Shown here: one piece after another, positions 16,501 to 24,716 of the stretch
Position numbering within the stretch: position 1 is the first letter of the stretch
How the letters are laid out: each line of letters begins with the position of its first letter
Source: Paenibacillus montanisoli
Lineage (GTDB): Bacteria > Bacillota > Bacilli > Paenibacillales > Paenibacillaceae
Assembly (NCBI RefSeq): GCF_003268025.1
Contig: NZ_QLUW01000004.1
Location: 603,399 to 667,398, forward strand
Length of the DNA: 64,000 nt
Reading direction: 5' to 3'
Notes under the pieces: generated by a model
The model's input: the letters and a program-made list of their open reading frames with translations, nothing else
Told to the model about the DNA's origin: nothing
The model's database searches: none
Made by a program: the position numbers and the translations under genes

Positions 16501-17898
16501 TTAGCTAATCCATTCCAGCTTCGGCAAAATGTCTTTCTGCAGCTCGCACATCTCGTCAATCATCGCGCAAGCTTGATAGTAAGTCGGCGCTTGAGGATCG
16601 AGAAGAATCGCCTGGAGCAGCTTGGTCTTCGAGTTTTCCAAGTAGGCTTCCAGCAGCAGCTTATGAATCATGCCTTGGATGTGGATCGTGCCGATGATCG
16701 CCGTCGGCAGCTCAACCGACATCGGCTTAAGCGTAAGACCATCGCCGTTTACGATCGTTTGCGTCTCGACCACCATATCGTCAGGCAATCCTTTGATAGC
16801 GCCCTTATTTGGAAGGTTGGCCGCATTGATCTGAATTTCTTCGTTGAAGAACACGGCTTCAATAATCGGAATGGCGTATTCCCCGCTGCAGCGCACGTCT
16901 TCTTTATTGAACTTGAATGCTTTCTCTTCCCCCGGCTCTTCTGCCGCTTTGTCAGGGAACAGTTTGCGGTCCAAGCTGTATCCGCCCGCGCTATAGACGA
17001 ACTCCGGCGTTCTCGAGCCCTTCTCCCACAGCTTCTCGCTCAGCGGATCATAGCGATACTGCAGCGCCAGGCCCGCATAGAAATCTCCGGCCCACGAAAT
17101 ATATTCGCCGCAGTGGTTCGTACCCGGATACGGATAGTAGCCGTAGGTGCGGTACATCGTACGGGACAACGCCATATGGTCGAAATGCGCCAGCGGCTCG
17201 GCTTTCTTCTCCTTCTCTTTGAACAGCGGGTACAGATCTTCGCCCGTTTGCTTGTTCCAAATCTTCGTAAAAAAGCCGAAATGGTTGAGGCCACCGCCTT
17301 CGACAGCGATCTCCTTCTTGTCCATTTCCAAAAACTCGGCAATTTGGTCGATGCCCATATCAAGGCCGTGGCACAAGCCGACGATCTTGATGGACGTCCA
17401 CTTCGAAATCGCTTCTACCAGCTTCGCTTCCGGATTCGTATAGTTCAGGAACCATGCATCAGGGCACACTTCCTCCATCTTACGGGCGATTTCGAGCATC
17501 GGACCCAAATTTCTCAGCGTATGGAACATCGAGCCCGGCCCGCCGTTCTCGCCGTAAATTTGTTTGCTGCCATAGCGGCGTGGAATATGGAAATCTTGAG
17601 ACCAGTAGTGGTAACGGTTCACCTCGATGGCCACGATGACGAAGTCCGCCCCCGTAAGCGCTGCTTCCAAATCGGTCGTTTTCCAGATCGAAGCGCCATG
17701 CTCGAACGCCCCGAACAGCTCTTTTGCATAGTTGTACGTTTTAGTTACATGCTCTTCTTTAATATCCATAAGTGCGATTTCGAGCTCTGTTCTGCTTCTC
17801 AGCTTCTCGGACAAAACAAGATCGTGCAAAGCGCCCAGCGCAAAAGCCATGCTTCCCGCACCGATCAATGAAACCTTCAGCTTTTTCATCTTCATCAA
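16501..17898 (-). CDS. Glycoside hydrolase family 4 protein
   Basis: A 465-aa NAD- and metal-dependent glycosidase. GAGS (13-16) binds NAD; NPE (155-157), CHG (176-178) and GLNH (203-206) hold the substrate and metal. Its start overlaps the ROK kinase stop by 4 bases. In this operon (ROK repressor, nagB, ROK kinase, GH4) the likely job is splitting an amino-sugar-containing or related disaccharide, then phosphorylating the released sugar. It differs clearly from the other GH4 protein at 983-2353, so this is not a recent duplication. Confidence 0.87.
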   Translation of the reverse strand: MMKMKKLKVSLIGAGSMAFALGALHDLVLSEKLRSRTELEIALMDIKEEHVTKTYNYAKELFGAFEHGASIWKTTDLEAALTGADFVIVAIEVNRYHYWSQDFHIPRRYGSKQIYGENGGPGSMFHTLRNLGPMLEIARKMEEVCPDAWFLNYTNPEAKLVEAISKWTSIKIVGLCHGLDMGIDQIAEFLEMDKKEIAVEGGGLNHFGFFTKIWNKQTGEDLYPLFKEKEKKAEPLAHFDHMALSRTMYRTYGYYPYPGTNHCGEYISWAGDFYAGLALQYRYDPLSEKLWEKGSRTPEFVYSAGGYSLDRKLFPDKAAEEPGEEKAFKFNKEDVRCSGEYAIPIIEAVFFNEEIQINAANLPNKGAIKGLPDDMVVETQTIVNGDGLTLKPMSVELPTAIIGTIHIQGMIHKLLLEAYLENSKTKLLQAILLDPQAPTYYQACAMIDEMCELQKDILPKLEWIS

Positions 17899-18776
17899 GC
17901 TCCTTTGAAATGGTTTAATGCCGCATATCCGGCTCCTATGACGCCCGCATCGGGTCCGAATGCCGGCATGACGGCATGAATCTTCTCTTTCAAATGGTCC
18001 AGCACTTTGTTGCGAGCGCTTTCGATCACTTCATCTATTAACCATGGGTTATGGTGAATAACGGAGCCCCCGATGACGAAGATCTCCGGATCGAACATTT
18101 GCATGAACGACGCAATGGCATTGGAGAAGCGTTCCACCCACAAGGCAACGACCCCCGCAGCTCTTGCGTCCGAGGCTCGGTATCGTTCGAACAACATCGG
18201 AGCCGTCGCTTCTTCTCCAAATAAGAGCCGGCTTGCTTTCTCCAGCGCTTCTCCGCTGCACAACGCCTCCAGCGTGTTGTCGGAAACGATCAGGCCGCCG
18301 ACCTCCCCGGCATACCCGTTCGCGCCATGAAAAATATCGCCGTTGAGAATCAACCCGCTTCCAATGCCGGTGCTGACGGTGATATACATCGAATGCTTGC
18401 GCCCTTTCGACGCCCCGTGCGCCGATTCAAGCAGCGCAATGACATTGACGTCGTTTTCAAGTACGACCTGGTGCCGCGGAAAATAGCCCTTGGCTTGCCG
18501 TACGCTCAGTCCTTCCAAACAAGGAACGTTTGTCGAATCGACGATTCGCTCCGTTCCCTCCCGCCATGGCACCGGCAGCGCGATGCCGATCTTGCGGGCA
18601 CTGCCCTCCGGATCGACGACGGCGATCAAACGCTGGACCAGCCCGAACAGTTCGTCCACGCTCCTGAAGTCCCCCGTTAAAGCGGTTTCCTTTCGGATCA
18701 GCTCAAGCCGGCCATCCAGCAAACCGACCCGAATATTCGTTCCTCCGATATCTACGCCGATTACGCTTTCTCCCAT
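17895..18776 (-). CDS. ROK-family sugar kinase
   Basis: A 293-aa cytosolic kinase with GVDIGGTNIRVGLL (phosphate 1) and STGIGSGLILNG plus GEVGG. The usual ROK zinc motif CxCGxxGCxE is absent: the equivalent region reads TLEALCSGEALEK, so the zinc site is reduced. It may phosphorylate glucose, N-acetylglucosamine or fructose. It overlaps nagB by 16 bases and GH4 by 4, all translationally coupled. Confidence 0.85.
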   Translation of the reverse strand: MGESVIGVDIGGTNIRVGLLDGRLELIRKETALTGDFRSVDELFGLVQRLIAVVDPEGSARKIGIALPVPWREGTERIVDSTNVPCLEGLSVRQAKGYFPRHQVVLENDVNVIALLESAHGASKGRKHSMYITVSTGIGSGLILNGDIFHGANGYAGEVGGLIVSDNTLEALCSGEALEKASRLLFGEEATAPMLFERYRASDARAAGVVALWVERFSNAIASFMQMFDPEIFVIGGSVIHHNPWLIDEVIESARNKVLDHLKEKIHAVMPAFGPDAGVIGAGYAALNHFKGA

Positions 18777-19522
18777 GATGATAGCTCCTCCGCCAGCCTG
18801 CGATCGATATGCCGGGCCGCCTCCGCATCCAGATAGAAGTCAATATGCCCGTTGCCCAGCAAATATTGTGCCGGCAGCTTCGGCTCCCGGTTCGAGAAAA
18901 TCTCTTTCGCAATATTCGCCTTCCGCTCGCCGGTAATCGCCACGACGACCCTCTTGCTCGCAATCACTTGCGCTAAGCCCAAGGTGATGCCCTGCTCCAG
19001 CGCCGTCTGCTCATGAAAATACTTCTGCGCCACTTGCTTCGTCGTCTCGGATAAAGACACGACGCTGCTGTGGCCCAGCACCGGGCAGCCGGGTTCATTT
19101 AAGCCGATATGCCCGTTCATGCCGACGCCCATCAAGCTAAACGTGATAGGCCGCTGCTCGATATAACGGTCGATTCGTGCGCACTCCTGCTGTAGATCGG
19201 GTGCCGTTCCATCGAAAAACTCAATTTGCTCGTCGCTTATTCCCGCGAGCGAGAACAAATCGTCATCCAGCATCCGGTAACAGCTGCCCTCCGACGACCG
19301 GTCGATGCCCACCCACTCGTCCAGACTGACGATGCCAAGCCTATCCAGCCGGCTTCCGGCGCCTAGGCTCTCGGCGAACTTGCGGTAGCTTTTCTGCGGC
19401 GTGCTCCCCGAAGCCAGACAAAATACGGGACGATCATCATGCTCAAGACTCGCCTTCATTTCATTGGCAATGGCCTCGGCCACTTCTTCTTCACTTTCAA
19501 AAATGCGCAGCATAACGCTCAC
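18761..19522 (-). CDS. nagB: Glucosamine-6-phosphate deaminase
   Basis: A 253-aa enzyme converting glucosamine 6-phosphate to fructose 6-phosphate and ammonia. SGSTPQKSY (38-46) is the phosphate loop, SLDEW (66-70) carries the catalytic Asp, and GMNGHIGLNEPG (134-145) holds the active-site His. The length is typical. No nagA is next to it, so the operon presumably acts on glucosamine rather than N-acetylglucosamine, or uses a nagA elsewhere. Confidence 0.92.
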   Translation of the reverse strand: MSVMLRIFESEEEVAEAIANEMKASLEHDDRPVFCLASGSTPQKSYRKFAESLGAGSRLDRLGIVSLDEWVGIDRSSEGSCYRMLDDDLFSLAGISDEQIEFFDGTAPDLQQECARIDRYIEQRPITFSLMGVGMNGHIGLNEPGCPVLGHSSVVSLSETTKQVAQKYFHEQTALEQGITLGLAQVIASKRVVVAITGERKANIAKEIFSNREPKLPAQYLLGNGHIDFYLDAEAARHIDRRLAEELSSWEKA

Positions 19523-19532
19523 CTCTTTCGGA

Positions 19533-20669
19533 TTATGACTCGGAAATGACCTTCATGATCTCTTGCTGCAAAATCAAGATAGCAACGCCAAGCGCCGTTG
19601 CATGCGCACTGGAACTGATCGAAATCGAAGGCGTCCATTCCGTGTATTGATTGACATACTTGCTGATGCGGCCTGCGATTCGCTCCGGAAACAAGCCCAT
19701 CGTTTTTCCGCTGATCATGATCCGCTGGATATCCAGCAGACTGATAATGCTCGTAATCGACAATGCAAGGTGCCGGGCTACATAATCCTCGCAAGCCTCC
19801 GCTTCCGACGGGATACGAAGGTCGTACGCGTTCAGAAGACTCTCCATGCCGAGCCGGCTCTCCAGCCAACCGACCGAGGAAGGCGATTTCCTAAACGCCG
19901 GATCGAAGCACATATACTCCAGCTCGCCAGCGCTTGCATTGTAGCCCCTGTGCAGCTTTTTGCCGATGATGATGCCTGCGCCGATCCCGTCTCCAACCGC
20001 GATATGGACCAGATCCGTCGGCGCATCTCCGTCCTCATGCTCCAACTGGCGAAACTCGGCTAGCGTGGAAGCATTCACGTCATTCTCGAGCAGAATGGGC
20101 AGATCGGCCATCGCCTTAAGGCGTTCGATAATCGGCTCATAAGGATGGTCTTGCTCCTCGTTGTCGCTCGTCCGCATGCGAATCGTCTTCTTGCGCGTAT
20201 TGATCGCGCCGTCGACGCCGATGCCGATGCCAAGCACCTCGCTGTACGTCTCCTTTGCCTTCTCCTTCATGCGGGCGATGACTTCCTCGAATACCGAAGT
20301 GAACGCATCGTCATAGAACGGAATGCGGGTCTCGACCGAATAGCTCTCGATAATCCGACCCTGCAGATTGACGAGCAGGGCCGTAACCGTTCTGCCAATC
20401 AGCTGAATTCCGATTGTGACGTAGCTGTTCTCGTTGAAGCGGTATACCGTCCGCTTCCTGCCCAAGCCCCCGGAGCCTTCGCGGCTTTCCCCCGTCGCGG
20501 TCAGCAGCCCGATCTCCTCGAAGAAGCTGACGATTTTGCTTACCGTCACAAAGCTCATCGCCGTCATTTCGGTGATTTCCACCTTGGCCAGCTCGGGATG
20601 CTGTAGCAAAATATCGTATATGATTTTGCGGTTCTCATCTTTAATATCATTCGGAAGGAACGATTTCAC
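19533..20669 (-). CDS. ROK-family transcriptional regulator (NagC/XylR type)
   Basis: A 378-aa repressor with an N-terminal winged HTH (about 10-65, EITEMTAMSFVTVSKIVSFFEE) and a ROK sugar-binding domain (GIGIGVDGAIN, VHIAVGDGIGAGIIIGKKLH). The start is placed at GTG 20669, which follows AGGAGGCGCGACATC, rather than the longer 20702 frame. First gene of the nagB-ROK-GH4 operon and probably its autoregulated repressor, relieved by a sugar phosphate. Confidence 0.88.
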   Translation of the reverse strand: MKSFLPNDIKDENRKIIYDILLQHPELAKVEITEMTAMSFVTVSKIVSFFEEIGLLTATGESREGSGGLGRKRTVYRFNENSYVTIGIQLIGRTVTALLVNLQGRIIESYSVETRIPFYDDAFTSVFEEVIARMKEKAKETYSEVLGIGIGVDGAINTRKKTIRMRTSDNEEQDHPYEPIIERLKAMADLPILLENDVNASTLAEFRQLEHEDGDAPTDLVHIAVGDGIGAGIIIGKKLHRGYNASAGELEYMCFDPAFRKSPSSVGWLESRLGMESLLNAYDLRIPSEAEACEDYVARHLALSITSIISLLDIQRIMISGKTMGLFPERIAGRISKYVNQYTEWTPSISISSSAHATALGVAILILQQEIMKVISES

Positions 20670-20702
20670 GATGTCGCGCCTCCTGTACGTTGGTTCACCC
20701 AA

Positions 20703-20779
20703 TTATTTAATCTACTTTTTTAATAAAGTTAAATAAATGCTTGCACTACTGATTATACGCTTGCGCGCGAAAATAGCAA
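20703..20779 (-). promoter_or_regulatory. Promoter and inverted-repeat operator of the ROK operon
   Basis: On the minus strand a -35 TTGCTA (20779-20774), a 16-bp spacer and a perfect -10 TATAAT (20757-20752) are followed by a long inverted repeat, TTATTTAA (20703-20710) with TTAAATAA (20729-20736), over the start region. Its AT-rich, widely spaced arms resemble XylR-type ROK operators. Confidence 0.6.
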
Positions 20780-20817
20780 GAGAGGCTTTTTCGGCTTAGG
20801 GACGGAAAATTAAGTTT

Positions 20818-20847
20818 GAAAGCCCGGCCACATAAGGCCGGGCTTTC
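20818..20847. terminator. Strong hairpin between the ROK operon promoter and the next block
   Basis: GAAAGCCCGGCC pairs with GGCCGGGCTTTC around ACATAA. It lacks a strong T-tract. It would stop transcription entering from the right on the minus strand. Confidence 0.5.
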
Positions 20848-20880
20848 GATTGGTTCCGCCATCATTTCCGATATGATCGG

Positions 20881-21030
20881 CTATACAAGAAGAACGGTCG
20901 TTCCTTTGTTCGGCGCGCTTTGTAAATGAAGTCCGAAGTTTGGACCATGGAGATGCTGAATCTGGACAATACTGCAGGTCCCCACTGCCGCTACTTCGGC
21001 TATGACGCCATCCACGATCACGATATCCAT
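20881..21030 (-). CDS. Possible small protein, 49 aa
   Basis: ATG 21030 opens MDIVIVDGVIAEVAAVGTCS, then QIQHLHGPNFGLHLQSAPN and ends KGTTVLLV. The alternating hydrophobic pattern is coding-like, and a hairpin follows at 20818-20847. The ribosome site (GGAAG) is too close to the ATG. It could also be the scrap of a longer lost gene. Weakly supported. Confidence 0.3.
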   Translation of the reverse strand: MDIVIVDGVIAEVAAVGTCSIVQIQHLHGPNFGLHLQSAPNKGTTVLLV

Positions 21031-21077
21031 CTTCCGGCCGCGATAATCTTTGCAATCTCGCCGAAAATGTATGCTCG

Positions 21078-21172
21078 TCCCCTGTCAAATTTTAATAGAG
21101 TTCATATATTGAAAGTGTGATTATTATTCTTACACTTTAAGTCTTGAATGATAATTATTCAAAAAAAGAGGA
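21078..21172 (+). repeat. Leader repeat of the paralogous gene pair, copy 1
   Basis: About 95 bases, from GTCCCCTGTCAAATTTTAAT to the AAAGAGGAGGAG ribosome site, recur almost exactly at 22113-22210 before the second gene. The TTCATATATTG patch resembles a sporulation sigma -10 element (CATAnnnTA or CATACAnT), but no convincing -35 is spaced to match. Confidence 0.75.
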
Positions 21173-21183
21173 GGAGATTTTGA

Positions 21184-21819
21184 ATGCCACTTGTAGCGAA
21201 ACAAAGAATTACAAGTCAAACAAGTAATGTAGTATTCGCAGCTACTGAAGCAGCTGCTGTAACTGCAGCATTGACTGGTGTCGGTGGAAGTCCGGTGGTT
21301 GCCGTGTCCAATCCGTTTCCATTTTGGCCAACAATCCAAAAGTATGCTAATGATAATAATCCCACTTTTGGAGCAGCAGCGAATCCGGCATATATTTGGT
21401 CAGAAACACCGGCAGATCCAGGTGAATCTTTCGGATTCGCAGCGATATCCAATTCGATTCCAACATTATTTACAGATAATCAATACGTTATTACGGTTAC
21501 GGTTTTTAGTGACAACGCACATACGTTGAGAATTAGCGCTTATGATGATGAAGGCCTGATACCGGCGACAAACCTTAATATTTTTTTAAACGATGGAGAT
21601 ACTACAAGTTTTAACCCTTCTGAAAATGGGATAAGTCCTCCTTATGGATGGCAAAATGTACGATCCTATACAATTAACACAATTGTAAGTGTTGGTATAT
21701 TTGATAATGTAAGATTCATTATATCATTCACAGGAGTAAACTATGACTCGAATGGTCCTGAAAATCCTGCGGGGCTTGCATTTATCGCCGATATTTACCA
21801 AATGGTCACAAGCACCTGA
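21184..21819 (+). CDS. Hypothetical beta-rich protein, paralogue A
   Basis: A 211-aa plus-strand ORF with a very strong ribosome site, AGAGGAGGAGATTTTG. No signal peptide or membrane segment. It is rich in Asn, aromatic and beta-branched residues (FTGVNYDSNGPENPAGLAF, LNDGDTTSFNPSENG), suggesting a beta-sandwich. It is the close paralogue of 22225-22869, sharing the conserved N- and C-terminal halves and leader. A possible sporulation-phase surface or coat protein is inferred only from the leader and the absence of a signal. No family recognised. Confidence 0.7.
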   Translation: MPLVAKQRITSQTSNVVFAATEAAAVTAALTGVGGSPVVAVSNPFPFWPTIQKYANDNNPTFGAAANPAYIWSETPADPGESFGFAAISNSIPTLFTDNQYVITVTVFSDNAHTLRISAYDDEGLIPATNLNIFLNDGDTTSFNPSENGISPPYGWQNVRSYTINTIVSVGIFDNVRFIISFTGVNYDSNGPENPAGLAFIADIYQMVTST

Positions 21820-21850
21820 TAATGAAAAGAAATGATGTATTTAAATGCAA

Positions 21851-21898
21851 AAACCCGACCTCATGCGGTCGGGCTTTTCTTTTCATGTTGGAGGCAAG
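21851..21898. repeat. ssrA-like stem-loop remnant, copy 3 (degenerate)
   Basis: The stem AAACCCGACC/GGTCGGGCTT with loop TCATGC is the same as in copies 1 and 2, with T-tracts on both sides, so it terminates the paralogue A gene. It is followed by TGTTGGAGGCAAGG (21886-21899), a poorer match to TGGTGGAGGCGA. Confidence 0.45.
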
Positions 21899-22112
21899 GC
21901 GCAGGGTTCCAAATCCGCAATTCGACTGACCATTGATAATGGCCTTCTAAAAAGCTGATCCCAACTGAAAAGTAGATAATGGAAGCCGGGCAGGGCATCA
22001 TAGTGCCGAACCGACGCTCCGAAGCTCCTTTCCCCTCGTTCGCCGCGATTGCTTCTTCATTCGCCGTCTGCAAGGTGGCCACCTTCTGCGAGAAATCATA
22101 GCGATATATCGT

Positions 22113-22210
22113 CTGTGTCCCCTATCAAATTTTAATAGAGTTCATATATTGATATTGTGATTATTATTCTTACACTCTAAGTCTTTGAATGATAATTAAA
22201 TTTAAAAAGA
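22113..22210 (+). repeat. Leader repeat of the paralogous gene pair, copy 2
   Basis: The same leader as 21078-21172, with CCCCTATCAAATTTTAATAG and TTCATATATTG identical apart from single-base changes. The 21820-22112 stretch before it holds the remnant described above and a 73-aa minus-strand frame (QTANEEAIAANEGKGASERR) that may be scrap; I call no gene there. Confidence 0.7.
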
Positions 22211-22224
22211 GGAGGAGAATTTGA

Positions 22225-22869
22225 ATGCCAGCTGTTGCGAGACAAAGAATTACAAGTCAAACAAGTAATGTAGTATTCGCGGCTAATGAATCAGCTGCTA
22301 TAGCTGCAGTATTGGGTGGTGCAGCCGGAAATACGGTTGCCGTGTCCAATCCGTTTCCATTTTGGCCCAAAGTTCAAAAGTATGTTAATGATAATAATCC
22401 GAATTTTGGAGGGGCAACGAATCCAGCATATGTTTGGTCGGAAACACCAGCAGATCCAAGTGAATCTTTCGGGTTCGCAGTGAAGTTCAATAATATTCTT
22501 ACAATAGCCGAAGATGCTGAGTTCGTTTTTGCGGTGGCGGTTTTTGGTGATAATGCACATTCGATGAGAATTAGCGCCTATAATACTGATTCTCTGCAAC
22601 TGATACCGACTCAAACAAATCTCAATTTCTTGTTAAATGATGGAGATACTACAAGCTTTAACCCTCCCGAAAATGTGACGAGTCCTCCTTTTGGATGGCA
22701 AAATGTACGATTCTATACAATTAACGCATCAATAGGAGTTACTGTTTTTGTTAATGTAACATTCGTTGTATCATTCGTAGGAGTAAACTACGCCACTAAT
22801 GGTCCTGAAAATCCTGCAGGACTTGCATTTTTCGCCGATCTTTACCAATGCGTCGTTCCAGCAACATAA
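22225..22869 (+). CDS. Hypothetical beta-rich protein, paralogue B
   Basis: A 214-aa plus-strand ORF after AGAGGAGGAGAATTTG. It shares with paralogue A the N-terminal RQRITSQTSNVVFAA, VSNPFPFWP, NPAYVWSETPADPSESFGF, LNDGDTTSFNP and the end VNYATNGPENPAGLAFFADL. Substitutions are spread over the protein, so the duplication is not very recent and both copies look intact. Function unknown. Confidence 0.7.
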   Translation: MPAVARQRITSQTSNVVFAANESAAIAAVLGGAAGNTVAVSNPFPFWPKVQKYVNDNNPNFGGATNPAYVWSETPADPSESFGFAVKFNNILTIAEDAEFVFAVAVFGDNAHSMRISAYNTDSLQLIPTQTNLNFLLNDGDTTSFNPPENVTSPPFGWQNVRFYTINASIGVTVFVNVTFVVSFVGVNYATNGPENPAGLAFFADLYQCVVPAT

Positions 22870-22932
22870 TGCAGATCGCGGTGGATACCGATGCCGTGCT
22901 CATCCGATTCGCTTCCTGTCATAGCGCAAAAG

Positions 22933-22964
22933 AAAAAGGAGACTCATCTATATGAGTCTCCTTT
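22933..22964. terminator. Bidirectional terminator
   Basis: AAAAGGAGACTCAT pairs with ATGAGTCTCCTTTT around CTAT. It serves the convergent paralogue B and HNH genes. Confidence 0.85.
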
Positions 22965-23006
22965 TCGTTTGAAGTATTCTCTGTAAATGTTGCTAGTTTT
23001 GGCGGT

Positions 23007-23477
23007 CTACTTACATCGGTTTGTTTGACGATGGTTATATTTAGCTTTAGTGATGCGGTAACAGAGCTTTAAATGATTCGGCACTAAAAATGCCTTTTCT
23101 AAAAGATAAGAGAACGCCGAACGATTTCCACGTTTCGTGTTGCATTCCATGCAAGAAGCGAGCAAGTTTTGGGGAAGATCCGAGCCGCCTTTGCTTGAGG
23201 GGACTATATGATCTACAGTCGTTGCGGAACGCCCACACCACAAACAAGTATAATGATCCCGTTTTAATGCGGCTTTTCGATAGTCTCTATATAAAAATGG
23301 GTTGTAAAGTAATTGGATTGTCTGCTCGTCGATCCAGACGGCACGGGCTCGGTTAACTTCCCTCCAAGCTCGATCAAGCACACATGGGGTTAGTTTTTGG
23401 CCATCCAGATTAATCACTGTTATTAGCGGATCTGGGCCTGATAGACACTCGGGGAGCTCTAGGTGTGAAATCTGCAT
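23007..23477 (-). CDS. HNH endonuclease
   Basis: A 156-aa protein starting at ATG 23477, preceded by GGGAGGAGAATGATC (two in-frame ATGs upstream are too close to the ribosome site). The zinc-supported HNH fold is clear: CLWCGRSATTVDHIVPSSKG, followed by NLLASCMECNTKRGN, i.e. CxxC, DH, N and CxxCN. It may be a mobile-element or defence nuclease. It sits between paralogue B and ssrA, at the position where inserts at ssrA lie. Confidence 0.88.
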   Translation of the reverse strand: MQISHLELPECLSGPDPLITVINLDGQKLTPCVLDRAWREVNRARAVWIDEQTIQLLYNPFLYRDYRKAALKRDHYTCLWCGRSATTVDHIVPSSKGGSDLPQNLLASCMECNTKRGNRSAFSYLLEKAFLVPNHLKLCYRITKAKYNHRQTNRCK

Positions 23478-23525
23478 GATCATTCTCCTCCCTATAAAAT
23501 TGTCTACAATTTCGGGCAAAACAAA

Positions 23526-23549
23526 ACCCAGTCCTCATGCAGACTGGGT
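23526..23549 (-). terminator. ssrA terminator
   Basis: ACCCAGTC (526-533) with GACTGGGT (542-549), loop CTCATGCA, a few bases after the tmRNA 3' end and followed on the minus strand by TTTTG. Confidence 0.8.
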
Positions 23550-23554
23550 CTTGA

Positions 23555-23918
23555 TGGTGGAGGCGAGGGGATTTGAACCCCTGTCCGAAGACAACGCCAC
23601 ACAGGCTTCTACGGGTGTAGTCACGGTATTGATGTCACCCGAACGTCGTCCCGTAACCGACTACGTTTTGGGTCAGCCTGATTATCTTCTTCCGTCGACC
23701 CCAGGCGGAGACCGATCGGCGTATCCCACTAAAGGTTAGCCCCTAGCCTGGCACATGGGCGATGCAAGGTAGAAGCCGCGTCACAGGTTATTAAGCTGCG
23801 AAAGCGAGTTGTTGTTGTTGTTTGCCATTTAATTGGCTTTAGCGTTGATGAAGTGGACGCGTCCCCACTACCCGCAACCCATGCTCGAACTATCCCCGTC
23901 GAATCCATAAACGCCCCC
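23555..23918 (-). ncRNA. ssrA: Transfer-messenger RNA
   Basis: The 5' end GGGGGCG (23918 down) pairs with CGCCTCC before the encoded ACCA (3' end at 23555), and the T-arm GGTTCAAATCC is present. The tag-coding part (23829-23791) reads AAT GGC AAA, four CAA codons, then CTC GCT TTC GCA GCT and two TAA stops, giving a tag ending in NGKQQQQLAFAA. It rescues stalled ribosomes with SmpB, encoded just upstream. The 3' end is a frequent integration site for islands. Confidence 0.95.
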
Positions 23919-24122
23919 GATATCGCATAAACGGCTCCATACGTTCCGTTTAGCAGGTCAAGCGCTCAAGCCGACTGTGCTGCCGAAGCAGTCCGTTCAG
24001 TTGATGAGCATGTACTTCGTTCGTTGCTTACTTAGTATAACACAGGTTCCGGCTTCGTGTAGCCATGTCTTTCTGGAAGCACTGGCGCCGTTCGCCATCG
24101 TTGCCAAACAGCCGAAAAGCCG

Positions 24123-24602
24123 TTATCTGGCCACCTTCTGCTTTTCCTTCAATGCTCGCTGAATGTCGCGCTGCGCATCTTTCTTCGCCGCCGATTCGCG
24201 CTTGTCGTACTGCTTCTTCCCTTTGCCAAGACCGATCAGCAGCTTCGCGTACCCGTTGCGGACGTAAATCTTCAGCGGCACGATCGTGTAGCCTTCTTGC
24301 TTGGACTGTCCAAGCAGCTTGTGGATCTGCGACTTGTGCATGAGCAGCTTGCGCGCGCGCGTTGGGTCGGTCGGATTGCTGCGGTTGCCTTGCTCGAATG
24401 GACTGATATGCAGGTTGTTGATGAAAATCTCGCCATTACGGATGGTCGCAAACGCATCGTTAATGTTCGCTCTGCCCGTTCGCAGCGATTTGATCTCCGT
24501 GCCCATCAGCACCATGCCCGCTTCATAGGTTTCCTCGATGAAATAGTCATGGGAAGCCTTCTTATTTTGCGCGAGCTGTTTCCCCTCACTCTTCTTCGCC
24601 AT
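24123..24602 (-). CDS. smpB: SsrA-binding protein SmpB
   Basis: A 159-aa RNA-binding protein that loads tmRNA into stalled ribosomes. It begins [20 protein letters not shown], with [18 protein letters not shown] and the basic C-terminal tail [20 protein letters not shown], all canonical. It lies between rnr and ssrA on the same strand, the usual arrangement. Confidence 0.97.
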   Translation of the reverse strand: MAKKSEGKQLAQNKKASHDYFIEETYEAGMVLMGTEIKSLRTGRANINDAFATIRNGEIFINNLHISPFEQGNRSNPTDPTRARKLLMHKSQIHKLLGQSKQEGYTIVPLKIYVRNGYAKLLIGLGKGKKQYDKRESAAKKDAQRDIQRALKEKQKVAR

Positions 24603-24716
24603 TTCTATCCCACCTCTCCCTAGTAATAAACGGACTCCTAACCATAGCTAGGAGTCCATTGTATCAAACTTTACGCTTTGAAATCAAGATTTGGTAAAGC
24701 CAAACGAAATCATTGC

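Noticed and set aside
23476..23739. 87-aa plus-strand frame across ssrA and the HNH start
   Set aside because: It reads the tmRNA complement; tmRNA folding and the tag code are unambiguous.
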